Positions 18,314-28,252 of a stretch of DNA of 64,000 bases are shown piece by piece; the stretch's first letter is position 1; every line of letters begins with the position of its first letter. The notes under the pieces are model-generated. The model did no database searches, was not told the DNA's origin, and saw nothing but the letters and a program-made list of their open reading frames with translations. Source of the DNA: Kaistia defluvii (GTDB lineage Bacteria > Pseudomonadota > Alphaproteobacteria > Rhizobiales > Kaistiaceae); NCBI RefSeq assembly GCF_040548815.1, contig NZ_JBEPSM010000004.1, positions 310,001 to 374,000 of the forward strand, given 5' to 3'. The position numbers and the translations under genes are program-made.

Positions 18314-20230
18314 ATGACCGAGACTTCCAGGACTCCACGCCGCCGGGGCATCGCCGTCCTCGGCGCCGCCCTGTTCATGGCCAGCACCATGCTGACCGTG
18401 GCGCCCGCCTTTGCCCAGGACATGACCGACGTCGGCACGCCGCGCGACCAGACGCTGATCGTCGACATGCTGAACGCCCGCGTCGCCAACCCGGGAACGA
18501 TGAACCCCTACCAGCAGGGCGTCACGATCAACCAGGGCATGCATCAGATGGCCTCGGCCCTGATGTGGGATATCGACACCGCCTCGGGCAAGCAGATCCC
18601 CGATCTCGCCGCCGCGATGCCGGAGGCGCTGAACAAGGATTACACCAAATTCCGCGTCAAGCTGCGCGAGGGCCTGACGTGGAGCGACGGAAAGCCGTTC
18701 TCGGCCGATGACGTCGTCTTCACCGCCGACATGATCGCCAAGACCCCGGCGATCGCCTACAGCGCGGCCTTCAACGCCGCGATCAAGAAGTTCACGAAGG
18801 TCGACGACAACACGATCGAGATCGAGACGACCAAGCCGACGCCTCGCCTGTCGCTGGTTCTCGGCTCGCTGATCTATGGCAACCCGTTCCACGTCGTACC
18901 CAAGCACATCTGGGAAAAGGAAGACCCGGCCACCTTCACCAATTTCCCGCCGGTCACGATCAGCGCCTACAAGTACAAGAGCTCCGACCCGAACGGCTCG
19001 TGGTTCCTGTGGGAGAAGCGCGAGGACTGGAAGAACTCGGATGTCGGCCAGATCGTCGGCGAGCCGAAGGCGCAATATGTCCTGTTCCGCTCCTATGGCA
19101 CCGAGGAAAAGCGCGTCCTCGCCATGGCGCAGAACCAGATGGACATCCTGACGGACATTTCGCCGGAAAGCCTCGATATCCTGCAGAAGCAGAATCCGAA
19201 GGTGAAGGCGTGGTTCAAGGGCTTCCCCTATGCCAACCTCGACGATCCGTGCGAGCGCGGCATCCACTTCAACACGTCGAAGCCGCCCTATGACAAGGCG
19301 GAGACCCGCTGGGCGCTGGCGCTTGCCATGAACCTGCAGCAGGCCTCGATCGCCACCTTCTCCGGCATGCTGCGCGCCTCGCCGCTGGCCCTGCCGCCGA
19401 CCAAGGTGCTGATGGACACCTATCACAAGCCGATGGTGCCCTGGCTGAAGGAGTTCGCGCTCGCCGACGGCTACAAGCCCTTCGACGCCGACTATGCCGT
19501 CCGGCTTGGCGAGCAGCTGCGCTCGGAAAGCGTCGAGGCGATCCCGACCGATCCGGACCAGCTCCGCGACCTGCTCGGCGTCGGCTGGTGGAAGTTCGAT
19601 CCCGAACAGGCGACCAAGATGCTGGAAGCCCAAGGCTTCAAGAAGGAAGGCGACAAGTGGCTGATGCCGGACGGCAAGCCCTGGACGATCAACATCCTGG
19701 CTCCGGCCGATTTCGAGGTGCAATCGCAGCGCCTTGCCTTCGCCGCCGCCAATGAGTGGGTCGCCTTCGGCATCGACGCCAAGGTGCAGCAGATGCAGGA
19801 CGGCCCGTTCTTCACGGCCGAGAACACCGGCAATTATGAAGTCGGCTCCTATTGGGGCGCCTCGTGCGGCATCGTGCCGGATCCGTTCGTCCGTCTCGAA
19901 GGCTGGCACAAGGATTATGTCCGCCCGAACGGCACGGCGGCCTCTTCCAACCAGGGCCGCTATGTCGACGATGCGCTCAGCGCCAAGATCGACACGCTGC
20001 GCTCGATCCCGGCCGACGATCCGCAGATCGTGCCGCTCGGCACCGAGATGCTGAAGGATCTGGTCAAGGGCCTGCCCTCGATCGAGATGTTCGGCACCTC
20101 GAAGTTCGTCCCGGTGAACGAGACCTACTGGAAGAACTACCCGAGCGCCGAGAACTACTATGAGGGCCCGTGGTGGTGGTGGTCGAACTTCAAGTTCATC
20201 GCCGCGAAGATCGAGCCGAACAAGGGCTGA
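18314..20230 (+). CDS. ABC transporter substrate-binding protein, family 5 (dipeptide/oligosaccharide)
   Basis: A 638 aa periplasmic binding protein with an N-terminal signal peptide (RTPRRRGIAVLGAALFMAS, ending at APAFAQD; cleavage after AQ is plausible). The body shows the family-5 features FRVKLREGLTWSDGKPFSADDVVFT and a long two-domain architecture. The start at 18314 follows GAGGAGGAA; a much longer open frame through the two ATPase genes is spurious. It is the last gene of the operon, followed by a strong terminator. Substrate is probably an oligosaccharide, given GH172. Confidence 0.9.
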   Translation: MTETSRTPRRRGIAVLGAALFMASTMLTVAPAFAQDMTDVGTPRDQTLIVDMLNARVANPGTMNPYQQGVTINQGMHQMASALMWDIDTASGKQIPDLAAAMPEALNKDYTKFRVKLREGLTWSDGKPFSADDVVFTADMIAKTPAIAYSAAFNAAIKKFTKVDDNTIEIETTKPTPRLSLVLGSLIYGNPFHVVPKHIWEKEDPATFTNFPPVTISAYKYKSSDPNGSWFLWEKREDWKNSDVGQIVGEPKAQYVLFRSYGTEEKRVLAMAQNQMDILTDISPESLDILQKQNPKVKAWFKGFPYANLDDPCERGIHFNTSKPPYDKAETRWALALAMNLQQASIATFSGMLRASPLALPPTKVLMDTYHKPMVPWLKEFALADGYKPFDADYAVRLGEQLRSESVEAIPTDPDQLRDLLGVGWWKFDPEQATKMLEAQGFKKEGDKWLMPDGKPWTINILAPADFEVQSQRLAFAAANEWVAFGIDAKVQQMQDGPFFTAENTGNYEVGSYWGASCGIVPDPFVRLEGWHKDYVRPNGTAASSNQGRYVDDALSAKIDTLRSIPADDPQIVPLGTEMLKDLVKGLPSIEMFGTSKFVPVNETYWKNYPSAENYYEGPWWWWSNFKFIAAKIEPNKG

Positions 20231-20250
20231 TCCCGGCGACTTCATCGAAC

Positions 20251-20284
20251 CGGACCCGGGGGCGCGAGCCCCCGGACCTTTTTT
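20251..20284. terminator. Strong intrinsic terminator between convergent operons
   Basis: A GC-rich stem (CCGGGGGC with GCCCCCGG, loop GCGA) is followed by TTTTTT, 20 bases after the stop of the binding-protein gene. The convergent DapA-like gene ends 44 bases beyond, so the hairpin may serve both directions. Confidence 0.85.
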
Positions 20285-20327
20285 CAACCTGACTGGAAGA
20301 TCTCTCCCGCCCCGATGCGATGAGACG

Positions 20328-21269
20328 CTATGCGTCTTGCTTCAGCCTGAAGTCCGCATTGGCCTGCATGAGTTCCCTTGCGATGCGCGTGATGTCAGCG
20401 ACGATCGCCGGATCCGAGGCGGTCTCGAAGAACGGGCCGATCGGACCGGTATCGGCGATGCCCGCCAGGCGGATCGCGTCATGCACGACGGGGATCGCCG
20501 AATAGGCGCCGCGCGCGGCGTCGAAATCCACGAAGACCTGGCTGAGGCTGTCGATCGCGGCGCGGTCTCCCCGTTTGACGGCTTCCAGCAAAGCCTGGGA
20601 GATGTGCGGCGCCAACAGGCCCGTGCCGGAGGTGTAGCCCTGGATGCCGTATTTCGAGCTTTCGACGATGGTCAGTTCGCCCGCGCCGTCGATCAGGCGG
20701 TCGGCCGAGCCGACCAGGTCGAGCAGCGCGGTCAGATGCGGCGACTGGCCGGTTTCATCCGGGACGATGCCATACTCGACCCCGCAAAGCGCACCATCCT
20801 TCAGCAGCGCCGCGACGTCCTGCGGCGTCAGATAATCGAGCGCCTTGAAGAACACCATCAGCGGCTTGCCGTACGCGTCGGCCAGCTTGCGGATGCCGGT
20901 CGCCACGCCCTGCGGCTGCACCAGCCAGAACGGCAGCAGGATCGCGGTCGGGAAATCGCGCTCGCGCAGCATAGCGACCTGGTCGATCGCCTTGCCATAG
21001 TCGCCGCCGATCGCCGGCACCATCCATGCGTCTTCGGACGGCGCCACGGCCTCGATCAGGTCGAGCACCGCGCCATATTCGCTGAGCCTCGCATGGAACA
21101 GGTTGGCGATGCCGCCATACATGAACGAGCGGACCCCGGCGGAGGCGAGCCAATCGACGATCTTGCGGCTTTCACCGAGGTTAATGCCGCCATCCGAATT
21201 CCGGGCGATGGGCGGCAACGCGATGATGGAGGCAACGAGGTCTTCGGGCGTGACGGGGGTGGTCTTCAT
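20328..21269 (-). CDS. DapA-superfamily protein lacking the canonical Schiff-base lysine
   Basis: 313 aa with a DapA/NanA-like TIM barrel. Where family members read G-x-K, this protein reads CGVEYGIV, with glutamate at about E165, and the usual tyrosine position reads VFFKALDY (K142). It therefore may be catalytically altered, or use K142. The carboxylate-binding motif is also replaced (FMYGGIANLF instead of GTTGE). It is the last gene of the NitT-type transporter operon, so a role in processing the imported compound is likely, but the reaction is unknown. Confidence 0.7.
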   Translation of the reverse strand: MKTTPVTPEDLVASIIALPPIARNSDGGINLGESRKIVDWLASAGVRSFMYGGIANLFHARLSEYGAVLDLIEAVAPSEDAWMVPAIGGDYGKAIDQVAMLRERDFPTAILLPFWLVQPQGVATGIRKLADAYGKPLMVFFKALDYLTPQDVAALLKDGALCGVEYGIVPDETGQSPHLTALLDLVGSADRLIDGAGELTIVESSKYGIQGYTSGTGLLAPHISQALLEAVKRGDRAAIDSLSQVFVDFDAARGAYSAIPVVHDAIRLAGIADTGPIGPFFETASDPAIVADITRIARELMQANADFRLKQDA

Positions 21270-21422
21270 GGCAGGCTCCGGGGAACGATCGGGGGAGGAA
21301 GGTCAGGCGCGAAGGACGGCTGGCCGGGGGTGGAAGCGGGAGGGCGTCGGCCACGAGCAAGGCGAGCGCCATCGCGCCGCGATTGGCGGCGACGGTCTTT
21401 GCCGGGGGCGAAGGGGGCCGGG

Positions 21423-23027
21423 CTAGTTGGCGTAGGCTTTGAGGACGATGCGTTCGACCAGCCCGATCAACGCATAGAGAAGAATGGAAAAGGCGGTCGT
21501 CAGCGCGACGCGCGCCCAGAGCCCCTCGTAATCCGAGACGGCGGCCGTGGTGACGATCCCATAGCCGAGCCCCTTGCCCGTCGCGAGCCAGGCCGCCAGC
21601 AAGGCGCCCGTGATGGCGAGCGGCGCAGCGGTGCGCAGCGAGGTGAACAGCGCGGGCAACGCGCTTGGAATCTGCACCGTCATCAGCGTCTTGAAGCGCG
21701 AGGCGCCAAAGACCTTCATCAGGTCGCGCGAGCGGGCCGGCGTCTGCGCCAGCGCCAGCGTCATGTTCACCAGAGTCGGAAAAAAGGTGACGATCGCGCC
21801 GATCATGACGACGGCCAGCATGTTGCGGCCGAACACCAAGGTCACCAGCGGCGCCATCGCGACGAGCGGTATCGAGCGCAGCGCGATCGCCACGCCCATG
21901 AAGGCGCGCTCGACCCCGCCCCAGAGATTGAAAGCGACCGCGACCAGGACGGCGGCCACGGTGCCGACGACAAGCCCGGCCGCGCTGTCGCGGATCGTGA
22001 CGACCGCCTCCCGCATCAACTGCGCGCGGTTCTGCGCGCCCATCAGCGGGTCGACGAGATAGTTCCAGACCTCCAGCGGGCCCTTGCCGAAGAAGGGCGG
22101 CACGGAAAAGCCGCGCAATATCGCCCACCAGACGAAAAGCACGAGGCCGAGCGAACCGACCGCCGAGGCGATCGCCATCGCCCAGCCGCCCTGGCCGCCG
22201 GCCTTCGCATGCAGGCCGCCAATGTCGGTGGAGACTTCCCGCGCCCAGGGCGTCATCAGGCGGGCGACCAGGCTGGTCGCCGCATAGGCGATTGCCGCGA
22301 GCACGCTGGCGACAACCGCGATCGCCCAGGTCCGGGGAATCTCCATTGCCTGCTGCGAATTGACCAGCATCAGACCGAGCCCGGTTTCCGTGCCGCCCAT
22401 ATATTCGCCGACGATCGCGCCGAGGATGGCCGCCGGGGCCGCAATGCGCAGCGCGGCGAAAAGGTGCGGCAGGGCCGAGATTAGCCGGACCTTGAACAGC
22501 TTGTGCCAGGTGCCGCCGCCAAAGCCGTGCACCAGGTCCAGCATGGTGCGGTCGACATGGCGAAGGCCCGTCACCGTGCCGATCAGCGTGGTGAAGAACA
22601 CCGATAGCGCCGCCAGCACCACCTTGGGCGTATCGCCGGAAAACAGGATCATCATCAGCGGCCCGATCGCGACGATCGGCAGGCAATAGGAGACGATGCC
22701 GAGCTGCAGGATCGGCCGTTCCAGAAACGGAATGGCGACGGCGACGAGAGCCAGCAGGATCGCGAGACTGTTGCCCCACAGCCAGCCGCGAAACGCCGCC
22801 GAAACCGTGTAGGAGGCCGCATCCGCATAGAAGGCGAAGCCGTCGGAATGCATCTGCCGCGCGATCTGGAGCGGAGACGGAATCGTGCCATTGCCCGAGG
22901 AGATAAAGAGCACCGCCAGCTGCCAGAGCAGCACGAGGGCCGCAAGGCCTGCGGTCGCATACAGAATTCCGGCCCAGTTCAACGCGCGCAGCCGGTCGAG
23001 GGGCTGAACCAGAGTCGCCGCGGTCAT
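21423..23027 (-). CDS. Fused double ABC permease, NitT/TauT (SsuC) type
   Basis: 534 aa, about twice the usual permease length, because two homologous membrane domains are joined. Each half has five to six transmembrane segments and its own docking loop ([23 protein letters not shown] in the first; [24 protein letters not shown] in the second). A single polypeptide can thus form the whole channel. The 4-base overlap with the upstream ATPase gene indicates translational coupling. Confidence 0.87.
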   Translation of the reverse strand: MTAATLVQPLDRLRALNWAGILYATAGLAALVLLWQLAVLFISSGNGTIPSPLQIARQMHSDGFAFYADAASYTVSAAFRGWLWGNSLAILLALVAVAIPFLERPILQLGIVSYCLPIVAIGPLMMILFSGDTPKVVLAALSVFFTTLIGTVTGLRHVDRTMLDLVHGFGGGTWHKLFKVRLISALPHLFAALRIAAPAAILGAIVGEYMGGTETGLGLMLVNSQQAMEIPRTWAIAVVASVLAAIAYAATSLVARLMTPWAREVSTDIGGLHAKAGGQGGWAMAIASAVGSLGLVLFVWWAILRGFSVPPFFGKGPLEVWNYLVDPLMGAQNRAQLMREAVVTIRDSAAGLVVGTVAAVLVAVAFNLWGGVERAFMGVAIALRSIPLVAMAPLVTLVFGRNMLAVVMIGAIVTFFPTLVNMTLALAQTPARSRDLMKVFGASRFKTLMTVQIPSALPALFTSLRTAAPLAITGALLAAWLATGKGLGYGIVTTAAVSDYEGLWARVALTTAFSILLYALIGLVERIVLKAYAN

Positions 23028-23875
23028 AGGGCCGGTTCCATGTCGTCGGCCTTAGCGCCGAACAGCAACTCGCTGAAAACGTCGCAAAGCCGGTGGAATT
23101 CTGGCGTGCGCATCATCTCCGGCGTGCGCGGGCGCGGCAGGTCGATCGCCAGCGTCTCGACGATGCGTCCGGGGCGCGCGGTCATGACCGCCACCGTATC
23201 GGACAGGAAAACGGCCTCCGAAATCGAATGCGTCACCAGCACGGTGGTCGTGCGGCGCTCCATCCAGATCCGCTGCAGGCCGAGATTGAGCCGCTGGCGC
23301 ATCATGTCGTCGAGCGCGCCAAACGGCTCGTCCAGCAGCAGCGCCTTCGGCTGGTTGACCAGCGCGCGGGCAATGGCGACGCGCTGGCGCATGCCGCCGG
23401 AAAGCTGCGCCGGCCGCGCCTTCTCGAAGCCCTGGAGGCCGACCAGCGCGATCAGGTCGCGGACCGCTGCGTCCTGCCCCGTCATGCCGCTGATCTCCAG
23501 CGGCAGGCGGATATTGTCCTCGACCGAACGCCAGGCGAGCAGCGAGGCATCCTGGAACGCGATGCCGATCTCGTGGTTGGCGCGCGATACACCGGGCGAC
23601 TTGCCATGAATCAGCGCGCTGCCATTGGTGGGCACTTCGAGATCCGCCAGGATCCGCAGGATCGTCGACTTGCCGCAGCCCGACGGCCCGAGCAGGGACA
23701 CGAAGGACCCGGCCGGAGTGCGCAGATCCGCGTCATGCAGGGCCGTCACCATGCGCCCCTGCAGCGAAAAGCTCTTGGAGAGCCCATAGAGCACGATGCC
23801 GCTGGCATCCCCGTTTGGACGCGTCGACGGGTTCGCCCTCGGCTTCATCTCGAACGTCACGTTGGACTGCTCCAT
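23024..23875 (-). CDS. ABC transporter ATPase, NitT/TauT (SsuB) type
   Basis: About 283 aa from the ATG at 23875. Walker [10 protein letters not shown], signature [15 protein letters not shown], Walker [13 protein letters not shown] and switch [11 protein letters not shown], as in SsuB/TauB. The longer frame from 23932 adds 19 residues without family features and was not used. It powers the fused permease encoded directly downstream. Confidence 0.88.
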   Translation of the reverse strand: MEQSNVTFEMKPRANPSTRPNGDASGIVLYGLSKSFSLQGRMVTALHDADLRTPAGSFVSLLGPSGCGKSTILRILADLEVPTNGSALIHGKSPGVSRANHEIGIAFQDASLLAWRSVEDNIRLPLEISGMTGQDAAVRDLIALVGLQGFEKARPAQLSGGMRQRVAIARALVNQPKALLLDEPFGALDDMMRQRLNLGLQRIWMERRTTTVLVTHSISEAVFLSDTVAVMTARPGRIVETLAIDLPRPRTPEMMRTPEFHRLCDVFSELLFGAKADDMEPAL

Positions 23876-23939
23876 CGGATGGATCCCGTTTCGGCCTGCG
23901 GGTGGCGCGGCGCAGGATGCAGGCCGCGCCATGCCAGAA

Positions 23940-24518
23940 TCAGGCCGGCGTCTTGGCGCGGAGCGCGTTCAAATAGTCGAGATATTTGGTATCGACCCCC
24001 TCGAGCATGTTTTCGAGATCGCCGCCGCCGGCGCTCGTCCAGTGCTCGGGGCCACGGCCGAGCTCGACACCGCGGCGGGTGTGATAATCGACCATGAAAT
24101 CCTGGATCTCGAACTGGCGCTCGCCGCGCGACGTCACTTCGATCGCCCACTGCGCCAGTTGCGGCGCGGTGCGGTCCTTCTTGTTGGTGACGATGATCCG
24201 AACCGCCTGAACGGCATAGATCCAGCGCTCGGTGCGATCGGAATAGCGCTGCCGCTGGGCGTTGAGCGCCTCGATGATCGCGGGCGCCGTCACCAGGCCA
24301 AAGCCGACTTCTTCCGTGGCGATGATCTCGATCCGCCGCCAGAGCAGCTCTTCCGTCTCGAGGCCGCTTTGATGCAGTTCGAACGCGGCCAGGATCGCTT
24401 CCTCGAGCCAGCCGCGACGGACCGACTTCTGGAAGACGGACCGGACTTCATCGACCGGATAGCCGTTGATCGTCTTGGTGCGGGACCAGACATCCGCGCT
24501 CTGGTAATTCTGGGTCAT
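23940..24518 (-). CDS. Small helical protein resembling the C-terminal domain of RarA/MgsA
   Basis: 192 aa, soluble, all-alpha. The stretch [25 protein letters not shown], then [18 protein letters not shown], resembles the helical collar domain of the clamp-loader-like ATPase RarA/MgsA (pattern: basic region, hydrophobic helices, R-x-IASEDIG), but there is no ATPase domain here. It lies between the binding protein and the ATPase gene of a nutrient importer, so its real job is probably metabolic or structural. This similarity is from pattern memory and should be treated as tentative. Confidence 0.55.
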   Translation of the reverse strand: MTQNYQSADVWSRTKTINGYPVDEVRSVFQKSVRRGWLEEAILAAFELHQSGLETEELLWRRIEIIATEEVGFGLVTAPAIIEALNAQRQRYSDRTERWIYAVQAVRIIVTNKKDRTAPQLAQWAIEVTSRGERQFEIQDFMVDYHTRRGVELGRGPEHWTSAGGGDLENMLEGVDTKYLDYLNALRAKTPA

Positions 24519-24615
24519 GCTGGATTTCCTGTCGAACGAAAGCCGTCGGTCCCGGACATGGAAGCCTGGGACGTCGGGAATGCAGAAGGCGGCTCCGCTG
24601 CTGCGATGGCCTGGG

Positions 24616-24654
24616 TCGCCGGGCGGCCCGGCAGGCGCGTGAGCCGCCCGGCGA
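24616..24654 (-). other. Intercistronic hairpin after the binding-protein gene
   Basis: TCGCCGGGCGGC (24616-24627) and GCCGCCCGGCGA (24643-24654) form a perfect 12 bp stem 8 bases downstream of the binding-protein stop on the minus strand. There is no T-run, and the operon continues. A 3'-end-stabilising role for the binding-protein message is likely. Confidence 0.55.
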
Positions 24655-24661
24655 AACCGTC

Positions 24662-25672
24662 TCAGAGCGTGGTCTTGCCCTGGAAGGCCTCTTCGAGGAT
24701 CTCGTTGGTGAAGAGGTCCTTCTTGGCGACGATGCCGGCCGTTGCCAGCGTGGCGATGGTCTCGTCGACCGACTTGTCGGTCATCCAGAACAGGCCGTGC
24801 TTCTGCGTGTCGGCGGTGACCATCAGCTCGTTGGTCGCGGCGGCGGATTTCTCCTGCGCCGCCTTGTCGAGGCCGTTGCCCTTGCCATAGACATCGACGG
24901 TCAGCTGGGCCGACAGCGCCGGATTCTTGACCGCTTCCTGCCAGCCGCGGATCGCGCCGCGCATGAAGGCCACGACCTGGGCGCGCTTCTCCTTGTCCTT
25001 CAGCGTCGCCTCGGTGACGAGGTAGTTGCAGTTGAACATCGGGTAGCCGTAGTCCGCCATCAGCAGGTAGCTGACGTCCTGGCCCTTCTGGCGCAGCTGG
25101 ACGACATCGTCGTTGGAAAAGCCGAAGAAGGCATCGAGTTCCCCGGAGACCAGCGGCGTGAAATCATGCTGGGCGGGAACGGTGTTGACGCTGGCGGGAT
25201 CGATGCCGTTGATCTTCAGGAAGGCGTTCCAGACGACCTGATTGTTGGCCTGGATACCGACCGTCTTGCCCACCAGATCCTTGGGCGCCTTGAGCCCGGT
25301 TTTGGTCAGCGAGATGATCGAGGACGGCGACTTCTGGTAATTGGTGCCGATGATCTTGAGCGGCGCGCCCTTGGCGACCGCATTGGCCGTGTTGTCGGTG
25401 CTGTTCTGCCCGATCAGCGCCTTGCCGGAGATGACGATCGGCTCCGCCGAGACGCTCGGACCGCCCGCCAGCAGATCGACCGCGATCCCCTCCTGCTCGA
25501 AATACTTGTTCGCATCGGCGATGTACTCGCCGGCGAACTGGAAGTTTTTCACCCAGCCAAGCTGGTAGGCCATCTTTCCAAGCTTCGGCGTGTCGGCCAG
25601 GGCGCGGGAGGTAACCAGGGCCGGAGCCGCGAGGGCGGCGGCGCTAACCTTGATGAAGGTCCGTCTATCCAT
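24662..25672 (-). CDS. ABC transporter substrate-binding protein, NMT1/THI5-like
   Basis: 336 aa. A Tat-like leader (MDRRTFIKVSAAALAAPALV, then TSRALAD) precedes an NMT1/THI5-type domain (YQLGWVKNFQFAGEYIA), a fold used for pyrimidine precursors of thiamine, sulfonates, nitrate and aromatic acids. The start at 25672 gives a proper leader; the frame extends to 25780 with no signal. It is the first gene of the minus-strand operon that ends at 20328. The substrate is unresolved; pyrimidine-like compounds are one candidate. Confidence 0.85.
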   Translation of the reverse strand: MDRRTFIKVSAAALAAPALVTSRALADTPKLGKMAYQLGWVKNFQFAGEYIADANKYFEQEGIAVDLLAGGPSVSAEPIVISGKALIGQNSTDNTANAVAKGAPLKIIGTNYQKSPSSIISLTKTGLKAPKDLVGKTVGIQANNQVVWNAFLKINGIDPASVNTVPAQHDFTPLVSGELDAFFGFSNDDVVQLRQKGQDVSYLLMADYGYPMFNCNYLVTEATLKDKEKRAQVVAFMRGAIRGWQEAVKNPALSAQLTVDVYGKGNGLDKAAQEKSAAATNELMVTADTQKHGLFWMTDKSVDETIATLATAGIVAKKDLFTNEILEEAFQGKTTL

Positions 25673-26092
25673 ATCGATGGGCTCCGAAAGATACTCTGGG
25701 TGTGACGAAGGCGTATTCCAGGCTCGAGAGCGGGAGATCCGTCGCCGGGGAACGGCCATTTCCGATCCGGCTATGAACATCGCGTTACATGAAGACTGTC
25801 ACGACGTTATAATTTGTACAATCAGGCCGAGTGCTGAAATGGTAGCCATGCCGCCGGTCGAAAACACCAGCGAAAACAAGGTGCCGCGCTGTGTTGCCTA
25901 GCAAGATGAGGATGGACTGATCATTCCCGCGTCAGTCCGCCCGCACAGTGGCACGCGCCGACGCCACACGAAGGCGACCGGACCGTACGGCGTAGGCAGC
26001 CGCGCACGCACGGCCAGAGGCCGGCCACGGCATGCGGCATTCGTTCGATGGCAGAGGAAGAGGCTTGCGGCTCGCGGGATCCGCCGGCGGAC
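25673..26092. promoter_or_regulatory. Intergenic region upstream of the NitT-type operon
   Basis: 420 bases without a convincing gene. An AT-rich patch near 25800-25830 (GTTATAATTTGTACAATC) is the best candidate for the minus-strand promoter and contains the palindrome TTGTACAA, a possible regulator site. The rest is GC-rich and featureless. The RpiR gene ends at its right edge. Confidence 0.4.
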
Positions 26093-26950
26093 CTACGGAC
26101 CGGGGCGTTCGAGCCAGGGCAGTTCGAGCGCCGTATACTGCTCGGCAAGCTCGACGGCCCGCTTGGTGCGGTGGGCAACGGCGGCGACCAGCGCCTCGAT
26201 CAGCGTGATCGCGCTGGCGTTCGACATCGAGCCGAACTGGCGCTCGGCGCGGCAGAACAGGTTGATGTCGGCGAGCGGCGCCAGCGGCGAATGATGGCTG
26301 TCCGTGATGGCAAGCACCTTGGTGCCGCGGGCGCGGGCGAGGCTTGCGAGCTGGATCACGTCCTTGATGTAGTTTGGAAAGGCGATGGCGATCGCGAGAT
26401 CGTTTCGGTCGAGCTCGGTGAACTGTCGCGCGACGCCGATGGCGCCGCCATAATTGGCGATCGAGGTCACGTTGCGGCGCAGGCGCTGCAGCTCGTTGCT
26501 CAGGATCGCCGCGCAGCTGGCACCATTGTCGAGGCCGAAGACGATGATGTTCCGGGCCGCCAGCACCGCGTCGACCGCCTGGTTGGCGCGCTCGTCGCTG
26601 AGCGCGTCCATCGTGTTCTGCACATTCGCGATATCCTCGTTCATCGAGGCCTTGAACACGTCGAGGCTGGTCGAGCTGCGCGATACCTGAACCTGCAGCC
26701 GCTTGACCGGATCAAAGGCCGGCTCGAAGCTCCGGATCAGCTCGGTGCGGAATTCGGCATAGCCGGAATAGCCGATCGCCCGCGCGAACCGATTGGCCGA
26801 GGCGACGGAAACGTCGAGATCCTTCACCGCCTCATGGATGCTGATCCGCGCGACCTTCACCGGTTCCGCGAGCACGAAATCGGCGAATTTCTGCAGGGCC
26901 CCCGTCATATGCGGGTATTTGGAATGGATCCGCTCCGCGATCGAAATCAA
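26093..26950 (-). CDS. MurR/RpiR-family transcriptional regulator
   Basis: 285 aa from a TTG start at 26950, placed five bases after GGAG. No ATG occurs in the right place, and this start gives the normal family length. The N-terminal HTH_6 domain occupies about residues 1-80 (ISIHEAVKDLDVSVASANRFARAIGYSGYAEF). A SIS sugar-phosphate-binding domain follows (about 125-265: IIVFGLDNGASCAAILSNEL, then ITDSHHSPLAPLADI). It lies at the head of the NitT-type operon on the same strand and divergent from a LacI gene. Confidence 0.83.
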   Translation of the reverse strand: MISIAERIHSKYPHMTGALQKFADFVLAEPVKVARISIHEAVKDLDVSVASANRFARAIGYSGYAEFRTELIRSFEPAFDPVKRLQVQVSRSSTSLDVFKASMNEDIANVQNTMDALSDERANQAVDAVLAARNIIVFGLDNGASCAAILSNELQRLRRNVTSIANYGGAIGVARQFTELDRNDLAIAIAFPNYIKDVIQLASLARARGTKVLAITDSHHSPLAPLADINLFCRAERQFGSMSNASAITLIEALVAAVAHRTKRAVELAEQYTALELPWLERPGP

Positions 26951-27146
26951 GTTGGCTCCATCGCCACCCCGGCGCCGTCCCCTGGGAGGCGACCCTTGTG
27001 GATTCAGTGCGGGAGAAGAAGCGCCCCCGACCCGTTCTTCCGTAACCGCTACCCACCCAAAATCCAAGCGGCACGGTTGCAAGCCAGCCCCGCCTTGCCT
27101 CAGGGCTGTTCAATCGCTACAGCCATTCGGGGGATGGAGTGTGGCA

Positions 27147-28205
27147 ATGAAGCCCTCGACGCTGCTGGAAGTCGCTCAACGCGCCGGTGTATCGACGGCG
27201 ACCGTGGCCCGGGTGCTGAAGGCCAAGGGCTATGTCTCGGAGGTCGCCCGCAGCCGGGTCGAGGCAGCCATCAAGGCGACCGGATACCGGCCCAACGCGG
27301 TGGCTCGCGGGCTTCGCCAGCAGCGCAGCTTCACGGTCGGGCACATGCTGACCGCGATCACCGCCAACCCCTTCTTCGTCAATGTCGCGCATTGGGCGGA
27401 AGAAGAGGCGCTGGCCGAGGGCTACAAGACCTTCCTGTTCAACCACAATGGCAGCGCCGAACGCGAACGCCTCGGTGTCGAGCGTTTCATAGAGCGTCGG
27501 GTCGACGCGGTGCTGTTCACCAACGCGATCGATCGCCACAATGTCCAGTTGCTGACGGAGGCCGCGATCCCTGTCATCCAGCTAGAGCGCGCGGCAACGA
27601 TCGAAGCGCCTTCCATCCGGGTCGACAATCTCTCCGGCGCGCTGGAAGCGATCGCCCATCTGGTCCAGTTCGGCCACCGACGCATCGCCTTCATCGGCGG
27701 CCACCCCGAACTTATCAACCGCGGCGACCGGCATTTCACCAGCGTCGAGGACGAGCGCCTTGCCGGCTATCGCGAGGGCCTGCGGCAGGCCGGGATCCCC
27801 ATCGACGAAAGCCTGATCCGGCTGGGACGCTACTACCATATCGAGGATGGCGGTTCCGGCATCGAAGGCTATCGCCACATCAAGGCGCTGCTGGCGCTGC
27901 CCGAACGCCCGACGGCGATCTTCGCCACCTGCGATATCCTTGCGGCCGGCGCGCTGCAGGGGATCTATGAAGAGGGCCTCCGCGTGCCCGAGGACATCTC
28001 GATCATCGGCTTCGATGACACGCTGGCGGCAAACCTGGCGCCCCAACTGACCACCGTGGCCCAGCCGATGGAAGATCTCGGCCGGCTCGGCTTTCGCGCT
28101 GCACTCGACGCGATCGAGGGCCGGAGCGTCGTCATGTCAACGGTTTTGCCCACCCGGCTGGTGGTGCGCCGGTCGGCCGGTATCGCACCGCACCTAAAGT
28201 TCTGA
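27147..28205 (+). CDS. LacI-family transcriptional regulator
   Basis: 352 aa. The N-terminal HTH and hinge helix are seen as TLLEVAQRAGVSTATVARVLKAKGYVSEVARSRVEAAIKATGYRPNAVARGL split across residues 4-55, followed by a periplasmic-binding-protein-like sugar sensor (DISIIGFDDTLAANLAPQLT near the C terminus). The ATG at 27147 was chosen because the upstream extension has no family match. It probably represses the importer operon that starts 190 bp downstream, through the palindrome at 28253. Confidence 0.87.
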   Translation: MKPSTLLEVAQRAGVSTATVARVLKAKGYVSEVARSRVEAAIKATGYRPNAVARGLRQQRSFTVGHMLTAITANPFFVNVAHWAEEEALAEGYKTFLFNHNGSAERERLGVERFIERRVDAVLFTNAIDRHNVQLLTEAAIPVIQLERAATIEAPSIRVDNLSGALEAIAHLVQFGHRRIAFIGGHPELINRGDRHFTSVEDERLAGYREGLRQAGIPIDESLIRLGRYYHIEDGGSGIEGYRHIKALLALPERPTAIFATCDILAAGALQGIYEEGLRVPEDISIIGFDDTLAANLAPQLTTVAQPMEDLGRLGFRAALDAIEGRSVVMSTVLPTRLVVRRSAGIAPHLKF

Positions 28206-28252
28206 CCGAACGGCGATTGACAACGGTCTCGCCAATGCTATCGATTGGGCAA

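Noticed and set aside
18200..20287. Long minus-strand open frame (695 codons) opposite the family-5 binding-protein gene
   Set aside because: Arginine- and aspartate-rich antisense frame produced by high GC in the third codon position; no family features, and the plus-strand gene is well supported.
20160..22484. Long plus-strand open frame (774 codons) across the DapA-like and double-permease genes
   Set aside because: Antisense shadow with low-complexity Arg/Gly/Asp composition; the minus-strand genes have clear motifs and coupled starts.
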